Shown in pieces: positions 23,126-34,314 of a stretch of 64,000 nt of DNA. A model generated the notes under the pieces. That model worked only from the letters and a program-made list of their open reading frames with translations. It had not been told where the DNA came from and made no database searches. Source of the stretch: Polychytrium aggregatum. Lineage: Eukaryota > Chytridiomycota > Chytridiomycetes > Polychytriales. Numbering within the stretch: the first letter of the stretch is position 1; every line of letters begins with the position of its first letter. Position numbers and translations under genes: made by a program. The DNA is taken from NCBI RefSeq assembly GCF_025602895.1, contig NW_026516210.1:868001-932000 (forward strand), given 5' to 3'.

Positions 23126-26100
23126 AGACCAACGCCGTGGATTGCTCAATGCAGTCCACGCGTCTCCAGAGGAAGTTCACCTCGCCCCCTCCCCCGAAGG
23201 AGAAACAAACCAAGTGTTGTGCGTCGTGCGAGAGGTGCATGGTGGCGCAAGCCGCCTGCCTCTCCACGAACGTGAAGAGAAAACCAAAATTGAAAACCAA
23301 AACAAAAAAGAAAATCAAGAACCCTTGAGGGACAGGACCGCCTGTGCCCTCACCCCTGTCAAGTCGTGTGTGTCGGATGCTTCCGACATGTGTCCGCAAG
23401 CCGTGGACGTCGTGTGCAATGGCGTGCTGACGCCGCAGGCCCCCGCAATGGCCGAACCCTATCCAAAATGTCCGAGTGGCCGTGATGAAGCCAACCAAGA
23501 CCAAGTGTCGCCCGTTCCCCCAAGTCAAGTCATGGTGCAGGAGGCTGTGCAGGAGGACCATGAAGAGTCCCTGCTGTACCTCCCTGCCACCGTCCAAGGT
23601 CACACCGTCCGAATGATGGTGGACTCTGGAGCAAGCTGCAACTTTGTCAGCAGACGCTTGCTCCAGGAGCTCAACATACATGCAACCAAGAAGAAGTCGC
23701 CGATGAGTGTGGCGCTTGCAGACGATCGTGTGCAGCAGTGCACACACCAAGTGGTCCTGCGAGTGGCCCTCCATCCCAAGTACCATCCTGTCCTGTTGTT
23801 CCAAGTGATCGACACCAAGTTCGATGCCATCCTCGGCATGAGCTGGCTTGCTCGTGCCGAGCCGACTCCAGTCGTCGACTGGAAAGGCCGCACTGTCCGT
23901 GTTGGCCCTGACATTGTCCTGCAGGGCATGGCCTCACCCAACATGCCACCTCTCCTCTCAGCCATGCAATTCAAGAGGCTGATCAAGAAGGACACGTCGT
24001 TCCTCTGTGTCGTGCGTGAGGTCGACGACACCGACCAAGCCGGTCCCGGTCCCCCGCCTGTGGTGACCAAGCTGCTCGACGAGTACAAGGACGTATTCCC
24101 CGACCAGTTGCCACAATGCCTGCCACCCCAACGCACCGTCGATCATCGCATCGACATCGAACCAGGCTCGTCGCCTCCGTCAAGACCGACGTACCAACTG
24201 TCGCTGACGGAGATGGACGAACTCAAGCGCCAGTTGGATGACCTCCTCGCCCATGGGTTCATCCGCCCGAGCCAGTCACCGTATGGTGCACCAGTGCTCT
24301 TTGTCAAGAAGAAAGAAGGTGATCTCAGGATGTGCGTCGACTATCGCGCACTAAACAAACAGACCATCAAGAACACCTACCCGTTGCCCAGGATCGACGA
24401 GTTGATGGATCGTCTGAGTGGAGCAAAGGTCTTTAGCAAGATAGACCTCCGCTCAGGCTACCATCAGATCCGCATCCACGAGGATGATGTCCACAAGACC
24501 GCCTTCAGGACTCGCTACGGACTGTACGAGTTCCTAGTGCTGCCGTTCGGATTGACGAACGCACCTGCCACGTTCATGCAGCTGATGAACGATGTGTTCC
24601 GCCAAGAGCTCGACAACTCTGTCATCGTGTACCTGGATGATATCCTTGTGTACAGCAAGGATGAAGCGACCCATGAAGGTCATGTCGCCCGCGTGCTGGC
24701 CAAGCTACGCGAGCACAAGTTGTATGCCAAACTGTCCAAGTGTGAGTTCTTCAAGAATCAAGTCCCGTTCCTGGGACACGTTGTCTCAGGAAGAGGAATC
24801 GAAGTCGACCCCGCCAAGGTCAAGTCTGTGGTCGAGTGGCCGCCGCTCGCATGCGTCTCTGACGTGCAGTCGTTTCTCGGTCTCGTCAACTACTACCGCC
24901 GATTCATCCCCGATCTGGCGCGCACTGCCGGTCCACTCACAGACCTACTCCGCAAAGAGTGCCCCTTCGTGTGGGACCACCCACAACGCCAAGCGTTCGA
25001 GACCCTCAAGCACGCCTTGACGAACGCTCCTGTCCTCGCTGTGTTCGACCCGAACACGGATGTCTCCGTGCACACCGACGCCTCCGACTTTGCGGTGGGA
25101 GCTGTTTTGATGCAGGAGGGAAGGCCCGTTGCCTTCGAGTCGCGCAAACTGTCCCAACACGAGATCAACTATCCCGTGCACGAGAAGGAGCAGCTTGCGA
25201 TCATCTACGCGCTGCAGAAGTTCCGAGTGTACCTCCACGGTACCGCCAAGCCCTTCAAGATTGTGACGGACCACCAGTCACTGCGTTACCTCGACACCAA
25301 GAAGAACCTGAGCCGACGCCAAGCGCGATGGATGGAGTTCCTCGCCGAGTACAACTACGAGGTTGTATACCAGAAAGGCAAACTCAATGTGGTGCCTGAC
25401 GCACTGTCCCGACGCCCCGACTACCAATTGGCGTCACTGTACGAGTCGACTGTCAGTGTCGACAACACGATGCTGGATGTTGTCCGAGACAACATCGCCA
25501 ACGACAAACAGTTCGGAGAACTGTTCCGAAAGGTGTCTAAGCTCCCCAAGGACGACGAATCATCCGAGTACACAGTGCGTGATGGCCTGCTCCTCCTGAA
25601 GAAGGACAGCCGTGTCTGTGTGCCGGACATTCCGTCGTTGAAGACCAAGTTGCTCCAAGAGGTCCACGACTCGCCCCTCGCTGGACACTTTGGAGTCGAG
25701 AAGACATACGACCGACTGGCCAAAGTCGCATACTGGCCTGGAATGAAGCGCACCGTCGAGAAGTACATCGAGTCCTGCCATACCTGCAAGATGGTCAAGT
25801 CACGCACGACCCGAGAGCAAGGATTGCTGCAACCCCTGCCTGTTCCCGACCGCCCCTGGACCAGCATGTCCATGGATCTCATCACGCATCTACCGACGAC
25901 CAAGTTGGACCACGATGCAATCGCTGTCTTTGTCGACAGGTTCAGCAAGATGGCACACTTTGTGCCGTGCCAGACGACATGCTCCGCGCCTGACCTTGCA
26001 CTGCTGTTCTTCAAGCATGTGTTCAAGCACCACGGCCTCCCAAAGTCCATCGTCAGTGATCGAGACCCCCGATTCACCTCCTTGTTTTGGACAAGTCTGT

Positions 26101-26999
26101 TCGACCATCTCGGCACCAAGCTGAACATGTCAACCTCGCACCACCAACAAACGGATGGACAGTCCGAGCGGACGATCCGCACCCTCGAGCAATACCTGAG
26201 GACATACGCCTCGACCAGCCAAGACGACTGGGACATACAGCTGAGTCATGCAGAGTTTGCATACAACACCGCCAAGTCGAGCACAACTGGCTTGAGCCCC
26301 TTTGAGGCGCTCTACGGATTCCAGCCTGATGTTCCCACCTCCTTGACACTGACCGAGTCCACGGCTGGATTGCCTCCCAAACCAAGTGCCTTTGTCAAAG
26401 ATCATCAAGTCCGACACAAGATGATCGCCGACGCGCTCACGGATGCGCAACAAGTGATGGCGAAGTACTACGACCGCCGACACCAGGATGTCTCCTTTGA
26501 AGTTGGAGACCTTGTCTACCTGGACGCCGACAACATCAAGGTCCCCGAAGCCCAGTCAAAGAAGTTGTTGCCCAAGTACCGAGGACCGTTCAAGATAGCG
26601 GCCCGACCCAGTCCCCTCAACTACCTGTTGGACTTGCCACCTGGAAGCAAGCTCCATCCTGTCTTCCATGTGTCCAAGCTGCGTCGCCACACGACCCGCA
26701 GTCCAGCACAGTTCCCCGACGCCGACGAAGGTGTCCCGGACGACGCACCACTGGAAGACGACCTCGGACAATACTATACTCAAGAATATGAAGTCGAAAG
26801 GATCGTGAGGCACAAGAAAGTGGCTGATGGGTCACTTCGGTTTTATGTCAAGTGGGTTGGTTACCCACACTCGGGCAACACATGGCAAACACTGGAGGAC
26901 TTGTCCCATGCACCCGAGGAGCTGAGTAAATACGGTAAACACCTCGAGGAGCCCCAAATAAAGAGCACACGCAGGGCTCCTCGCAGGAAGCCTTCTTAA
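23082..26999 (+). CDS. pol: A3 pol polyprotein with chromodomain
   Basis: Intact pol of about 1,305 residues, read after a -1 shift at 23082-23088 (open from 23067). Protease DSGA at about 23621; reverse transcriptase catalytic YLDD at about 24631; RNase H TDAS near 25077; integrase finger (H...H...CHTC) near 25667-25790; DDE residues near 25873, 26060 and 26170; chromodomain near 26785-26960 with aromatic residues in YVKW. It would copy the element RNA into DNA and insert it. The stop lies 9 bp before the 3' LTR, with a purine-rich GTGTGGGAG tract between. Confidence 0.94.
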   Translation, partial: GKRPTLLGGSGALVGDQRRGLLNAVHASPEEVHLAPSPEGETNQVLCVVREVHGGASRLPLHEREEKTKIENQNKKENQEPLRDRTACALTPVKSCVSDASDMCPQAVDVVCNGVLTPQAPAMAEPYPKCPSGRDEANQDQVSPVPPSQVMVQEAVQEDHEESLLYLPATVQGHTVRMMVDSGASCNFVSRRLLQELNIHATKKKSPMSVALADDRVQQCTHQVVLRVALHPKYHPVLLFQVIDTKFDAILGMSWLARAEPTPVVDWKGRTVRVGPDIVLQGMASPNMPPLLSAMQFKRLIKKDTSFLCVVREVDDTDQAGPGPPPVVTKLLDEYKDVFPDQLPQCLPPQRTVDHRIDIEPGSSPPSRPTYQLSLTEMDELKRQLDDLLAHGFIRPSQSPYGAPVLFVKKKEGDLRMCVDYRALNKQTIKNTYPLPRIDELMDRLSGAKVFSKIDLRSGYHQIRIHEDDVHKTAFRTRYGLYEFLVLPFGLTNAPATFMQLMNDVFRQELDNSVIVYLDDILVYSKDEATHEGHVARVLAKLREHKLYAKLSKCEFFKNQVPFLGHVVSGRGIEVDPAKVKSVVEWPPLACVSDVQSFLGLVNYYRRFIPDLARTAGPLTDLLRKECPFVWDHPQRQAFETLKHALTNAPVLAVFDPNTDVSVHTDASDFAVGAVLMQEGRPVAFESRKLSQHEINYPVHEKEQLAIIYALQKFRVYLHGTAKPFKIVTDHQSLRYLDTKKNLSRRQARWMEFLAEYNYEVVYQKGKLNVVPDALSRRPDYQLASLYESTVSVDNTMLDVVRDNIANDKQFGELFRKVSKLPKDDESSEYTVRDGLLLLKKDSRVCVPDIPSLKTKLLQEVHDSPLAGHFGVEKTYDRLAKVAYWPGMKRTVEKYIESCHTCKMVKSRTTREQGLLQPLPVPDRPWTSMSMDLITHLPTTKLDHDAIAVFVDRFSKMAHFVPCQTTCSAPDLALLFFKHVFKHHGLPKSIVSDRDPRFTSLFWTSLFDHLGTKLNMSTSHHQQTDGQSERTIRTLEQYLRTYASTSQDDWDIQLSHAEFAYNTAKSSTTGLSPFEALYGFQPDVPTSLTLTESTAGLPPKPSAFVKDHQVRHKMIADALTDAQQVMAKYYDRRHQDVSFEVGDLVYLDADNIKVPEAQSKKLLPKYRGPFKIAARPSPLNYLLDLPPGSKLHPVFHVSKLRRHTTRSPAQFPDADEGVPDDAPLEDDLGQYYTQEYEVERIVRHKKVADGSLRFYVKWVGYPHSGNTWQTLEDLSHAPEELSKYGKHLEEPQIKSTRRAPRRKPS

Positions 27000-27008
27000 G
27001 TGTGGGAG

Positions 27009-27317
27009 TGTAGGAGATGGTATCTCCGACGCTGTGCTGCGCGTACTGCGCGTACTGCGCGGCGCAGTGGGTCGTGACCTGTGCTGCGCTTTGCGTTTTC
27101 ACGCACCGCAGGCAGGCCACCGCAGGGTATACCTGCGGGTTGCCCCCGTTCCCCCCGTTTGTCTGGAGTTCGGTTTTATCGTGAATAAACGTAAGTGCTC
27201 CCCGAGCTCACCCGTCCGCTAGAGTAGCCTAGCACCGCCCTGTTCTGCCCCGTCCTGTCTTGTCTTGTACCCCCTCCCTCCCCGTCTTGCCCCAACGTCC
27301 CAGTAGTGGACGTTACA
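27009..27317 (+). repeat. A3 3' LTR
   Basis: Second 309-bp LTR, followed by tgcat (27318-27322), the target duplication. Confidence 0.94.
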
Positions 27318-29474
27318 TGCATCCAGCAGCACTTGGCGCTGCTGTGTGTAAGCCGGCTCGTCCGGCTTGATCTCCAGCTGGGGCTTCCTGGAGAGGGCGT
27401 CGGGCACGACCATCTCCCTTCCAGGCTTGTACACGATCTCGTAGTCAAACTCGGACAGGAACATCGCCCATCGCGCTTGGCGACGGTTGAGCATGCGACT
27501 GGTGGTGAAGTACACCAGGTTCTTGTGGTCACTGTGGACCACCACCTTGTGCTTGGATCCGGAGAGGAAGTGCCTCCACTCCTTGAGTGCCGTGACAATG
27601 GCAAGCATCTCCTTGTCGTACACTTCGTAGTTGATCTCTGGTGCCGTCAGCTTGCGTGACATGTACGAGATCGGATGCATCGACTCGTCGGGTCCAAGCT
27701 GGCAGAGCACGGCTCCCAAAGCATAGTCGCTGGCGTCTGTCTCAACAACGAATGGCTTATCCGGGTCTGGGTGTGCGAGCACAGGTGCCGTCGTGAAGGC
27801 TTGCTTCAGCAGATCGAATGCTTCCTGAGCCGTGGGAGACCACTCGAAACTCCCCGAGTTGCCCGTCAGGGCGTGCAGTGGGGTAGCTATCTTGCTGAAG
27901 TCGTGGATGAATGTCCTGTAGTAATTGGCAAGACCCAGGAACATCTGCAATTGCTTCACAGACTGGGGCGGGACCCAGTCGAGGACAGCTTGCACCTTGC
28001 GGGGATCCATCTTGATGCCCTCGGTGTTGACAATGTGTCCCAGGAACTCGACTTCGTCCGTGTCGAAGTGGCACTTCTCGAGCTTGCAGTACAGTCCATT
28101 GCGGCGGAGCTGTTCCAGGACAGCACGCACATGGTCTTCGTGTTGCTCGGGGTCCTCGGAGTAAATGAGAATGTCATCCAAGTACACAGCCACACAGTGT
28201 CCCAGATCCTTCATGACATGATCCATGAACGCCTGGAATGTGGCCGGCGCACCTTGCAGCCCGAATGGCATCACCAAGTATTCGAACTGCCCCAAAGGGC
28301 AAGTGAAACTGGTGAGCCACTCGTGGCCCTCGGCGATCCTCACGAGGTTGTACGCCCCTCGGAGGTCCAGCTTGGTGAAGACTCGGGCGCTTCGGATCTT
28401 CCTGAACAGGTCTCGAATGTTTGGCAGTGGGTAGAACTGCTTCTTGCATGCTTGGTTCAAACGGCGGTAGTCGACGCACAGCCGTAGCTCGCCGGATTTC
28501 TTCTTCACGAACAGAATTGGAGCGGCAACCGGGGAGGTGCTCCGGCGAGTGAATTCCTTGTCAAGGTTCTCCTTGACATAGTCTTGCAGTGCCTGCATCT
28601 CCAACTCTGTGAGGGGGTACACCGGGCCACGGACCGGGTGCTTGTCCGGGTCGACCAGCTCGACGCGGTGGTCCCACGGTCGGTGGTCGGGCAAGTGGTC
28701 AGCCTGTTGCTTGCTGAACACATCGTTGTAGTCTTCGTATTTGTCTGGGAGCGGGAGGTCTGTTTCCGGAGTTGCGGTGCTCAAGGCTCCAATCAGGACT
28801 GGCTGGCCCCGCTTGAGCATTCTCTTGAGGCCCGCGGCGCTGACGAACGACACATGAGGCAAGGTGGGCACGCTCGGAGCGTCTTGTGCGCTCTCGGTAT
28901 CTGGCTCGGAGGGTGCAGAGTCCGGAGGCAACGACTGACTTGGCTCCGTTGGGAGCGATACGGTTTCGGACCGACACACCTCTTGGCAATGACTGGATGT
29001 GAATCGGATGATCTTCTTGCCCCAACGTATCCAAGGCTCGTGGGATTGCAGCCACGGGTAGCCCAGGATAACTTGGTGGTATGGGGACTTGATGATCTTG
29101 AAGGTGAGGACTTCCTTGTGGCTATCGATGTCCATCACAAGGGGCAAGGTCTCGTGCGAGATGCCCCCGGATGTGAGTGGTTGACCATCGATGGCCCGTC
29201 CATCAATGGGGCTGTCCAAGCATCGGAGTGGAACTTGGTGGCGTTGGGCAAAGTCAGCATCCATGCAGTTCAGCTGGGCCCCAGAGTCGATGAAGGCCTT
29301 GGCGGTAAACTGGGACTCTTGGGATTGGCAAGATACGGGAGTCTCAAAGCACATTGGTGGAGTACCACTCGAGAGGCTGCTGATGAGTGCACGCTCTGCG
29401 TGGGTAGGGTCAGGAGGTTTGTTGTTGGAGTCCGGCGGGGCTCCTGATGCAGCCGCCGGACTCAGCGAAAACCC
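27318..29474 (-). pseudogene. pol: C pol, 5' half: protease, RT, RNase H
   Basis: Entered from gag by a -1 shift at GGGTTTT (29468-29474). Encodes an aspartic protease (FIDSGAQLN), a reverse transcriptase with YLDDIL, and RNase H (ETDAS...HSDHKNL), ending at A3. The frame is open throughout, so the insertion is the only lesion seen in this half. Divergent from A, B and D over the shared domains. Confidence 0.88.
29428..29474 (-). promoter_or_regulatory. C -1 frameshift signal
   Basis: In element sense: slippery GGGTTTT (CAG GGT TTT in gag phase), a 4-nt spacer, then an 11-bp perfect stem GAGTCCGGCGG/CCGCCGGACTC with a 14-nt loop. The gag stop TGA is at 29462-29464. The pol frame is the -1 frame and is open from this point. 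Confidence 0.83.
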
Positions 29475-30442
29475 TGCTGTTGCTTCTCAGGGCAGTGCTT
29501 TGCGATATGGCCTTTGCCTCCACAATAGAGGCAGAGGCCCAAGCGACGACGTCGGTCGCGCTCGTCGATGGCCAGCTTACCCTTCGCTGCGGGCTGCGGG
29601 CCAAGAGGTGCCTTTAAGGCATCCACTTCCATTGGAGTGGGTTCGGCCGAGGCGTAGGCGTTGGTCGGGAATCTTGAGCTTGCGCGGGGAGCAGGCTGGT
29701 AGCGGCGCTCTGCACGTTGCTCTTGACGGCGCTCGTACAGGCGGTTGTCGATCGATATTATGTGTTCGACAAGGTCGTCGAGGTCGAACGGCTCTCGGGA
29801 CTTGGCGAGCTCGTCCTTGACCTCTGGGTGCAGACCACGGCGGAGGGCAGAGCGGAGGGCCGCGTCGTTCCAGTCCGTGTCGACTGCGAGGCGACGGAAC
29901 TCGGCGATGTAGCTGGCGGCCGATCGGGTTCCTTGGGTGAGCGTGTCGAGGGCTCTCTCGGCTGACTTGGTTCGATCGGGGTCACCGAACGAGGCGTCGA
30001 GGCGGCGGACAAACTCCTCGAAGTTGTCCAGCACCATGGCGTCGTTGCGCTCCAGCACCGGAGCGAACCATGCTGCTGCAGTTTCGCGAAGGAAACTGGC
30101 AGCGAACATGACCTTGAGGCGCTCGGTGCTGTAGCGGCGAGGTTGGACCGAGTAAATCAAGCGCAGGTGGTTCAAGAACGAACGAGTCTCCGAACGGCGA
30201 CCAGAGAACATGGGTGGGTCAGCCATCCGTGGCTCGTTGGGAGCCTGGGGAAGTTGGGCGAGGAAGTTGCCCAGCGCGGCGTGCTGCTGGGCATTGGGAA
30301 CTTGGGCTTGCTGGAGGGCAGCGTATGCGTGCTGCAACTGACCGAACTGCTCGTGCAGTTGCTGATAGGCAGCGAACAGTTGGTTGGCATCGGGGGGAGG
30401 AGGAGCTTCAGCCTCCATCGGCGGGACGTCGGGATTGTACAT
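29462..30442 (-). CDS. gag: C gag
   Basis: About 326 residues from the ATG at 30442 (MYNPDVPPMEAEAPP). A glutamine-rich N-terminal segment, a retrotransposon-Gag capsid region (SGRRSETRSFLNHL...), and a CCHC knuckle (CLYCGGKGHIAKHC) near the end. Open upstream through the repeat and into LTR D without meaning. No lesion was found in this gene. Confidence 0.87.
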   Translation of the reverse strand: MYNPDVPPMEAEAPPPPDANQLFAAYQQLHEQFGQLQHAYAALQQAQVPNAQQHAALGNFLAQLPQAPNEPRMADPPMFSGRRSETRSFLNHLRLIYSVQPRRYSTERLKVMFAASFLRETAAAWFAPVLERNDAMVLDNFEEFVRRLDASFGDPDRTKSAERALDTLTQGTRSAASYIAEFRRLAVDTDWNDAALRSALRRGLHPEVKDELAKSREPFDLDDLVEHIISIDNRLYERRQEQRAERRYQPAPRASSRFPTNAYASAEPTPMEVDALKAPLGPQPAAKGKLAIDERDRRRRLGLCLYCGGKGHIAKHCPEKQQQGFR

Positions 30443-30465
30443 GGTTAACAGAGAGACAGGGCACA

Positions 30466-30520
30466 GGGCACAGGGCAAGGCAAGGCAAAGCAAGGCAAGG
30501 CAAGGCAAGGCAAGGCAAGG
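30466..30520. repeat. short tandem repeat, CAAGG/CAGGGCA units
   Basis: Runs of cagggca and then about nine caagg units in the leader between C gag and LTR D. The last caagg could also be the target duplication of D. Confidence 0.8.
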
Positions 30521-30844
30521 TGTCACGGACGGGCAGGGCTGGAGAGGACGGAACGGCGGGCGAGGCTCGAGCGAAGGCAGGACGGAAGCGAGGCGACGGC
30601 AGGGCGGAAGCAGGACGGGATCGGGGGACGGGGACTGGAGACGGTCGTTTATTTGGCGAACGACGCAGGGCAAGGCGGAGAATACAGGTGATTCCTCTTG
30701 CTGGGCCTCTCGGGCGACGGGGATGGCGCCTTTATATAGTTTGGGCCCAGCAAGAGTCGGTGCGGGGAACCGGGTCGAGGTTCCCACGCTGCGTCGCTCA
30801 GTCTGCGTGCACGCGCTATGTGACGAACACGCCGGTTCGTCACA
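30521..30844 (-). repeat. D 3' LTR (324 bp)
   Basis: TG...CA ends in minus sense (TGTGACGAAC ... CGTGACA). TATATAAAG near 30730-30740 and AATAAA near 30649 support an LTR. The first bases form an inverted repeat TGTGACGAAC/GTTCGTCACA. Confidence 0.75.
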
Positions 30845-30862
30845 TCACACCCTTCTCAACCC

Positions 30863-32839
30863 TTACGCTTGCTTGTTGGGGGGAACTGGCTTCTCTGGGA
30901 AGCGCTGGTGGAACTCCTTGACAATCAGTGGTGCGTGGGCAAGATTCGAAGCGGGTTCCCAAGTGGCTTCGGTGATGTGATAGCCTCTCCAGGCGACCAA
31001 GTATTGGATTCCCCTCCCTTGCCTTCTCGAGTCCAGAATCTCTTCAACTTCGTATTCGAGTTGGTCTTCCACCTCGATTGGAGGTGGAGGAGGGATATCC
31101 CGGTTGGGGATCGTTGACTTGTGGTACGGCTCCAGGAGTGCGGTGTGGAACACCGGGTGCACTCGGAAGTGTGCTGGGAGGTCCAGCTCGAACGCTACCT
31201 CGTTCACCTTCCTCTTGATCTTGTAAGGGCCAATTCGCCTATAATCGAGCTTCTCCGACGGGCGTGTGGTCTTGATGTTGACCCGCCGGAGCCACACCTT
31301 GTCGCCCGGTGCATACGGCGGTGGTTCTGCCCGGTGATGGTCGGCAAATCGTTTGTGTCGTTCTTGCGCCTCTGTCAAGACCTTTGTCAGACGCTGACGA
31401 ACATCTTCAAGGAGCTTTGCGTGCCCCTCCGCGGCGGGATTGACCGTTGCTTGTGGCTGGAGGACTGAGAAACGAGGGTGCAAGCCATAATTAGCGTAGA
31501 ATGGGGACACTCCTGTCGACTCGTGAGTTGCGTTGTTGTACGCAAACTCTGCAAGTGGCAGGAGTTCCAACCAGTCATCCTGCTGGTATGACACATAACA
31601 GCGGAGATACTGTTCCAGGATCTGGTTCACCCGCTCGGTTTGCCCGTTGGTCTGCGGGTGAAACGCAGATGAGAGATTGACCGTGGCACCGAGCAGTTCC
31701 ATTAGTCGCCTCCAGAAGCGGGAGACAAATTGTGGGCCCCGGTCGGACACGATCGTGTCTGGCATCCCATGCAGTCGAGCAACCTCACGGATGAACAGCG
31801 AGGCGGCCTGTGGAGCAGTGGTTGTTTTGGTACATGGTACGAAGTGAGCCATCTTGGTCAGGCGACACACGACGACCATGACCGAGTCCATTCCCTTTGC
31901 TGGCGGTAGGTCCGTTATGAAGTCGACTGATGTTGAGCCCCAAGGCCGATTTGGGACTGGGAGTGGTACCAGGAGGCCACTTGGAGGGTGTCTTGGAGTC
32001 TTGGCCCGTGCACACGTATCACATGTGCGCACGTAATCGGCAACATCACGCTTCATTCCGGGCCATCTGTGGTCACGACTGAGCAGCTTGTACGTCTTGG
32101 AGATCCCGAAATGTCCTGCGAGCGGACTGTCGTGATACTGACGCAGTAACTCAAGCTGGCGTTCCGGGCTTGGGGGGTGGTGCTGGTCGTCCTGACTTGG
32201 GAGAGGGTCGGCATCTTCTGTACCATCCGGATGCGTATCGTCCAGGTCATTTGGGCAAGCGTGCGCATCCTCCTTGTCGAGGTCGCTCTCGTCGTCGTCG
32301 GCCTCGTCTTGATGGATGGCGCTGGCTAGGACTTGTTCGGGTCGTATGAGCGGCTGTTCGACCCGGGCGGAGCCTTCTCCCTCCTCAAAGCCATGCTCCG
32401 CCCTGCGAGACAAGGCGTCGGCCTTGGTGTGGAGCTTGCCAGGTCGGAAAGTAATGACAAAGTCAAAGTTTGCCAGGGTCATGGCCCATCGTGCTTGGCG
32501 TCCGTTGAGCGCCCGTGCGGTCATGAAATACTGCAGATTTCTGTGGTCGGTGTGGACCGTGACTCGATGTGCCGATCCGACCAGGAAGTGCCGCCATCTC
32601 TTGAATGCATCCACGATGGCGAGCAACTCCTTGTCATGCACATCGTAGCGACTCTCGTTGGGCAGCAGCTTTCGGGAGTGGAAGGCTACGGGGCGTAGCA
32701 CATCCTCCCCGTCCGGCTGCGAGAGTACTGCTCCGATGGCAAAGTCAGACGCATCAGTCTCGACCACAAATGGGGCATCCATCCTGGGATGTGCAAGGAC
32801 GGGTGCGGACGTAAAGGCTTGTTTGAGTGAGTCGAACGC
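30863..32839 (-). pseudogene. pol: D pol fragment: RNase H, integrase, chromodomain
   Basis: Begins in the RT/RNase H connection (FDSLKQAF), continues through RNase H (ETDASDFAIGAVL), an acidic spacer, the integrase finger (H...H...CDTC), the core with D, D and E residues (TSVDF, VSDRGPQF, FHPQTNGQTERV), and a complete chromodomain (YEVEEILDSR...YLVAWRGY). The N-terminal protease and reverse transcriptase are missing. The frame itself is open. Confidence 0.88.
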
Positions 32840-33510
32840 TGTTAGAGTCCAAAGGGGACTCAACGGCAAAAGAGAAAGTGAGCTCGAAGTGAGCTCAGGG
32901 AAGGCAAGGGTAAAGTCCGAAGTGGACTCGGAGAGGGAGCGAGGGAAGCAAAGATCCGTTCAAGATAAGACTAGTCTCGAAATGAGACGTGAGGAACACT
33001 CAGAGAATAAAGTAGAAGGCACTTTATTTAGTCCTATTTTGAACGCTGAGGTTCGACTACACATCGCGGGGGTCAGGCTATTTATAGACAAGTCCGGACT
33101 TGGCAGCGAAGGGCGGCCAAGGGAGGGAAAAGTGGGCGATCGAGCAGGGCGAAGGGGGCGATGCACGAACGAGGGCCGAGAAGGACCACCGAGACAGGCA
33201 GAGAACCAAAGCGAGAGAGGCGCAAGCAAAAGCGAAGCACCAGGCAGGAGAAACGTGCAAAGGCGAAGCAATGTGACTCAACGTCCAAGAAGCGGATTGG
33301 TCAAGTATAAGGTTGGGGCAAATGCATGCGAGATGGACAAGAGATCGGGGCGGTCAGGCAGGTCATGAGTCACCGGTGGGGGACACATGACCGGCAGCCG
33401 AATTGCAACCAATCGCAGCAAGGCGCGTGCACAAACACACCGGCGCGTGCGAAGAAGACAAAGGAAGCGGAGCAGCGCGGGAAAACGGAAGTGCGGAATG
33501 GGCGGAAATG
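32840..33510 (-). repeat. B2 3' LTR, left part
   Basis: First 671 bp of a B LTR, cut by B3 after aaatg (33506-33510). The rest is at 39926-40044. Confidence 0.88.
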
Positions 33511-34302
33511 TGTTAGAGTCCGAAGGGGACTCAACGGCAAAAAGAAGAAGTGAGCTCGAAGTGAGCTCAGGGAAGGCAAGGGTAAAGTCCGAAGTGGACT
33601 CGGAGAGGGAGCGAGGAAATTAAAGATCCGTTCAAGATAAGACTTGTCTCGAAATGAGACGTGAGGAACACTCAGAGAATAAAGTAGAAGGCACTTTATT
33701 TAGTCCTATTTTGAACGCTGAGGTTCGACTACACATCGCGGGGGTCAGGCTATTTATAGACAAGTCCGGACTTGGCAGCGAAGGGCGGCCAAGGGAGGGA
33801 AAAGTGGGCGATCGAGCAGGGCGAAGGGGGCGATGCACGAACGAGGGCCGAGAAGGACCACCGAGACAGGCAGAGAACCAAAGCGAGAGAGGCGCAAGCA
33901 AAAGCGAAGCACCAGGCAGGAGAAACGTGCAAAGGCGAAGCAATGTGACTCAACATCCAAGAAGCGGATTGGTCAAGTATAAGGTTGGGGCAAATGCGTG
34001 CGAGATGAACAAGAGATCGGGGCGGTCCGGCAGGTCATGAGTCACCGGTGGGGGGACACATGACCGGCAGCCGAATTGTAACCAATCGTAGCGAAGCGCG
34101 TGCACAAACAAACCGGCGCGTGCGAAGAAGACAAAGGAAGCGGAGCAGCGCGGGAAAACGGAAGTGCGGAAGGAGCGGAAAAGACAGGCAAAAGGCGGAA
34201 AATCGGAGGGGAACTGCAAAGCTACACACAAACAAACAGAAAGGCAAAAGAACAGCCAAGTGTGCAGTCAAAGTGGGGAACAGGCAGGAGCTATCCCTAA
34301 CA
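33511..34302 (-). repeat. B3 3' LTR
   Basis: 792 bp, TG...CA ends; shares with 39129-39920 private differences (for example caaaaagaagaag and gaggaaattaaag) that mark them as one pair. Confidence 0.92.
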
Positions 34303-34314
34303 TCATCCCCTTCC

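Larger units (their letters stand above)
21851..27317 (+). mobile_element. A3: complete chromovirus inserted in C
   Basis: Complete A element on the plus strand: 5' LTR 21851-22159, primer-binding site from 22160, gag, pol, 3' LTR 27009-27317. The 5-bp duplication tgcat lies at 21846-21850 and 27318-27322. Both LTRs are 309 bp and share the same missing A relative to A1. Both frames are intact, so this is the best candidate for a currently active element here. Confidence 0.96.
20493..30520 (-). mobile_element. C: chromovirus, split by A3 and cut at both ends
   Basis: Minus-strand Ty3/gypsy element: gag 29462-30442, pol 27318-29474, A3 insertion (21851-27317), then the rest of pol 20493-21850. 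The two halves of pol would read in one frame once A3 and one copy of the tgcat duplication are removed. The 3' end is lost where LTR E cuts the chromodomain. No 5' LTR of its own is seen; the leader ends in a CAAGG repeat against LTR D. Confidence 0.85.
30521..32839 (-). mobile_element. D: chromovirus fragment with 3' LTR
   Basis: Minus-strand Ty3/gypsy element: part of pol (30863-32839) and a 3' LTR (30521-30844) with a purine-rich tract between. Its 5' portion is cut at 32839 by the LTR of B2 and does not reappear beyond B2 at 52059. It appears to have landed in the leader of C. Confidence 0.8.

Noticed and set aside
30521-30844. LTR D as the 5' LTR of element C
   Set aside because: It directly follows the stop codon and purine tract of D pol, and no primer site lies between it and C gag, so assignment to D is better supported.
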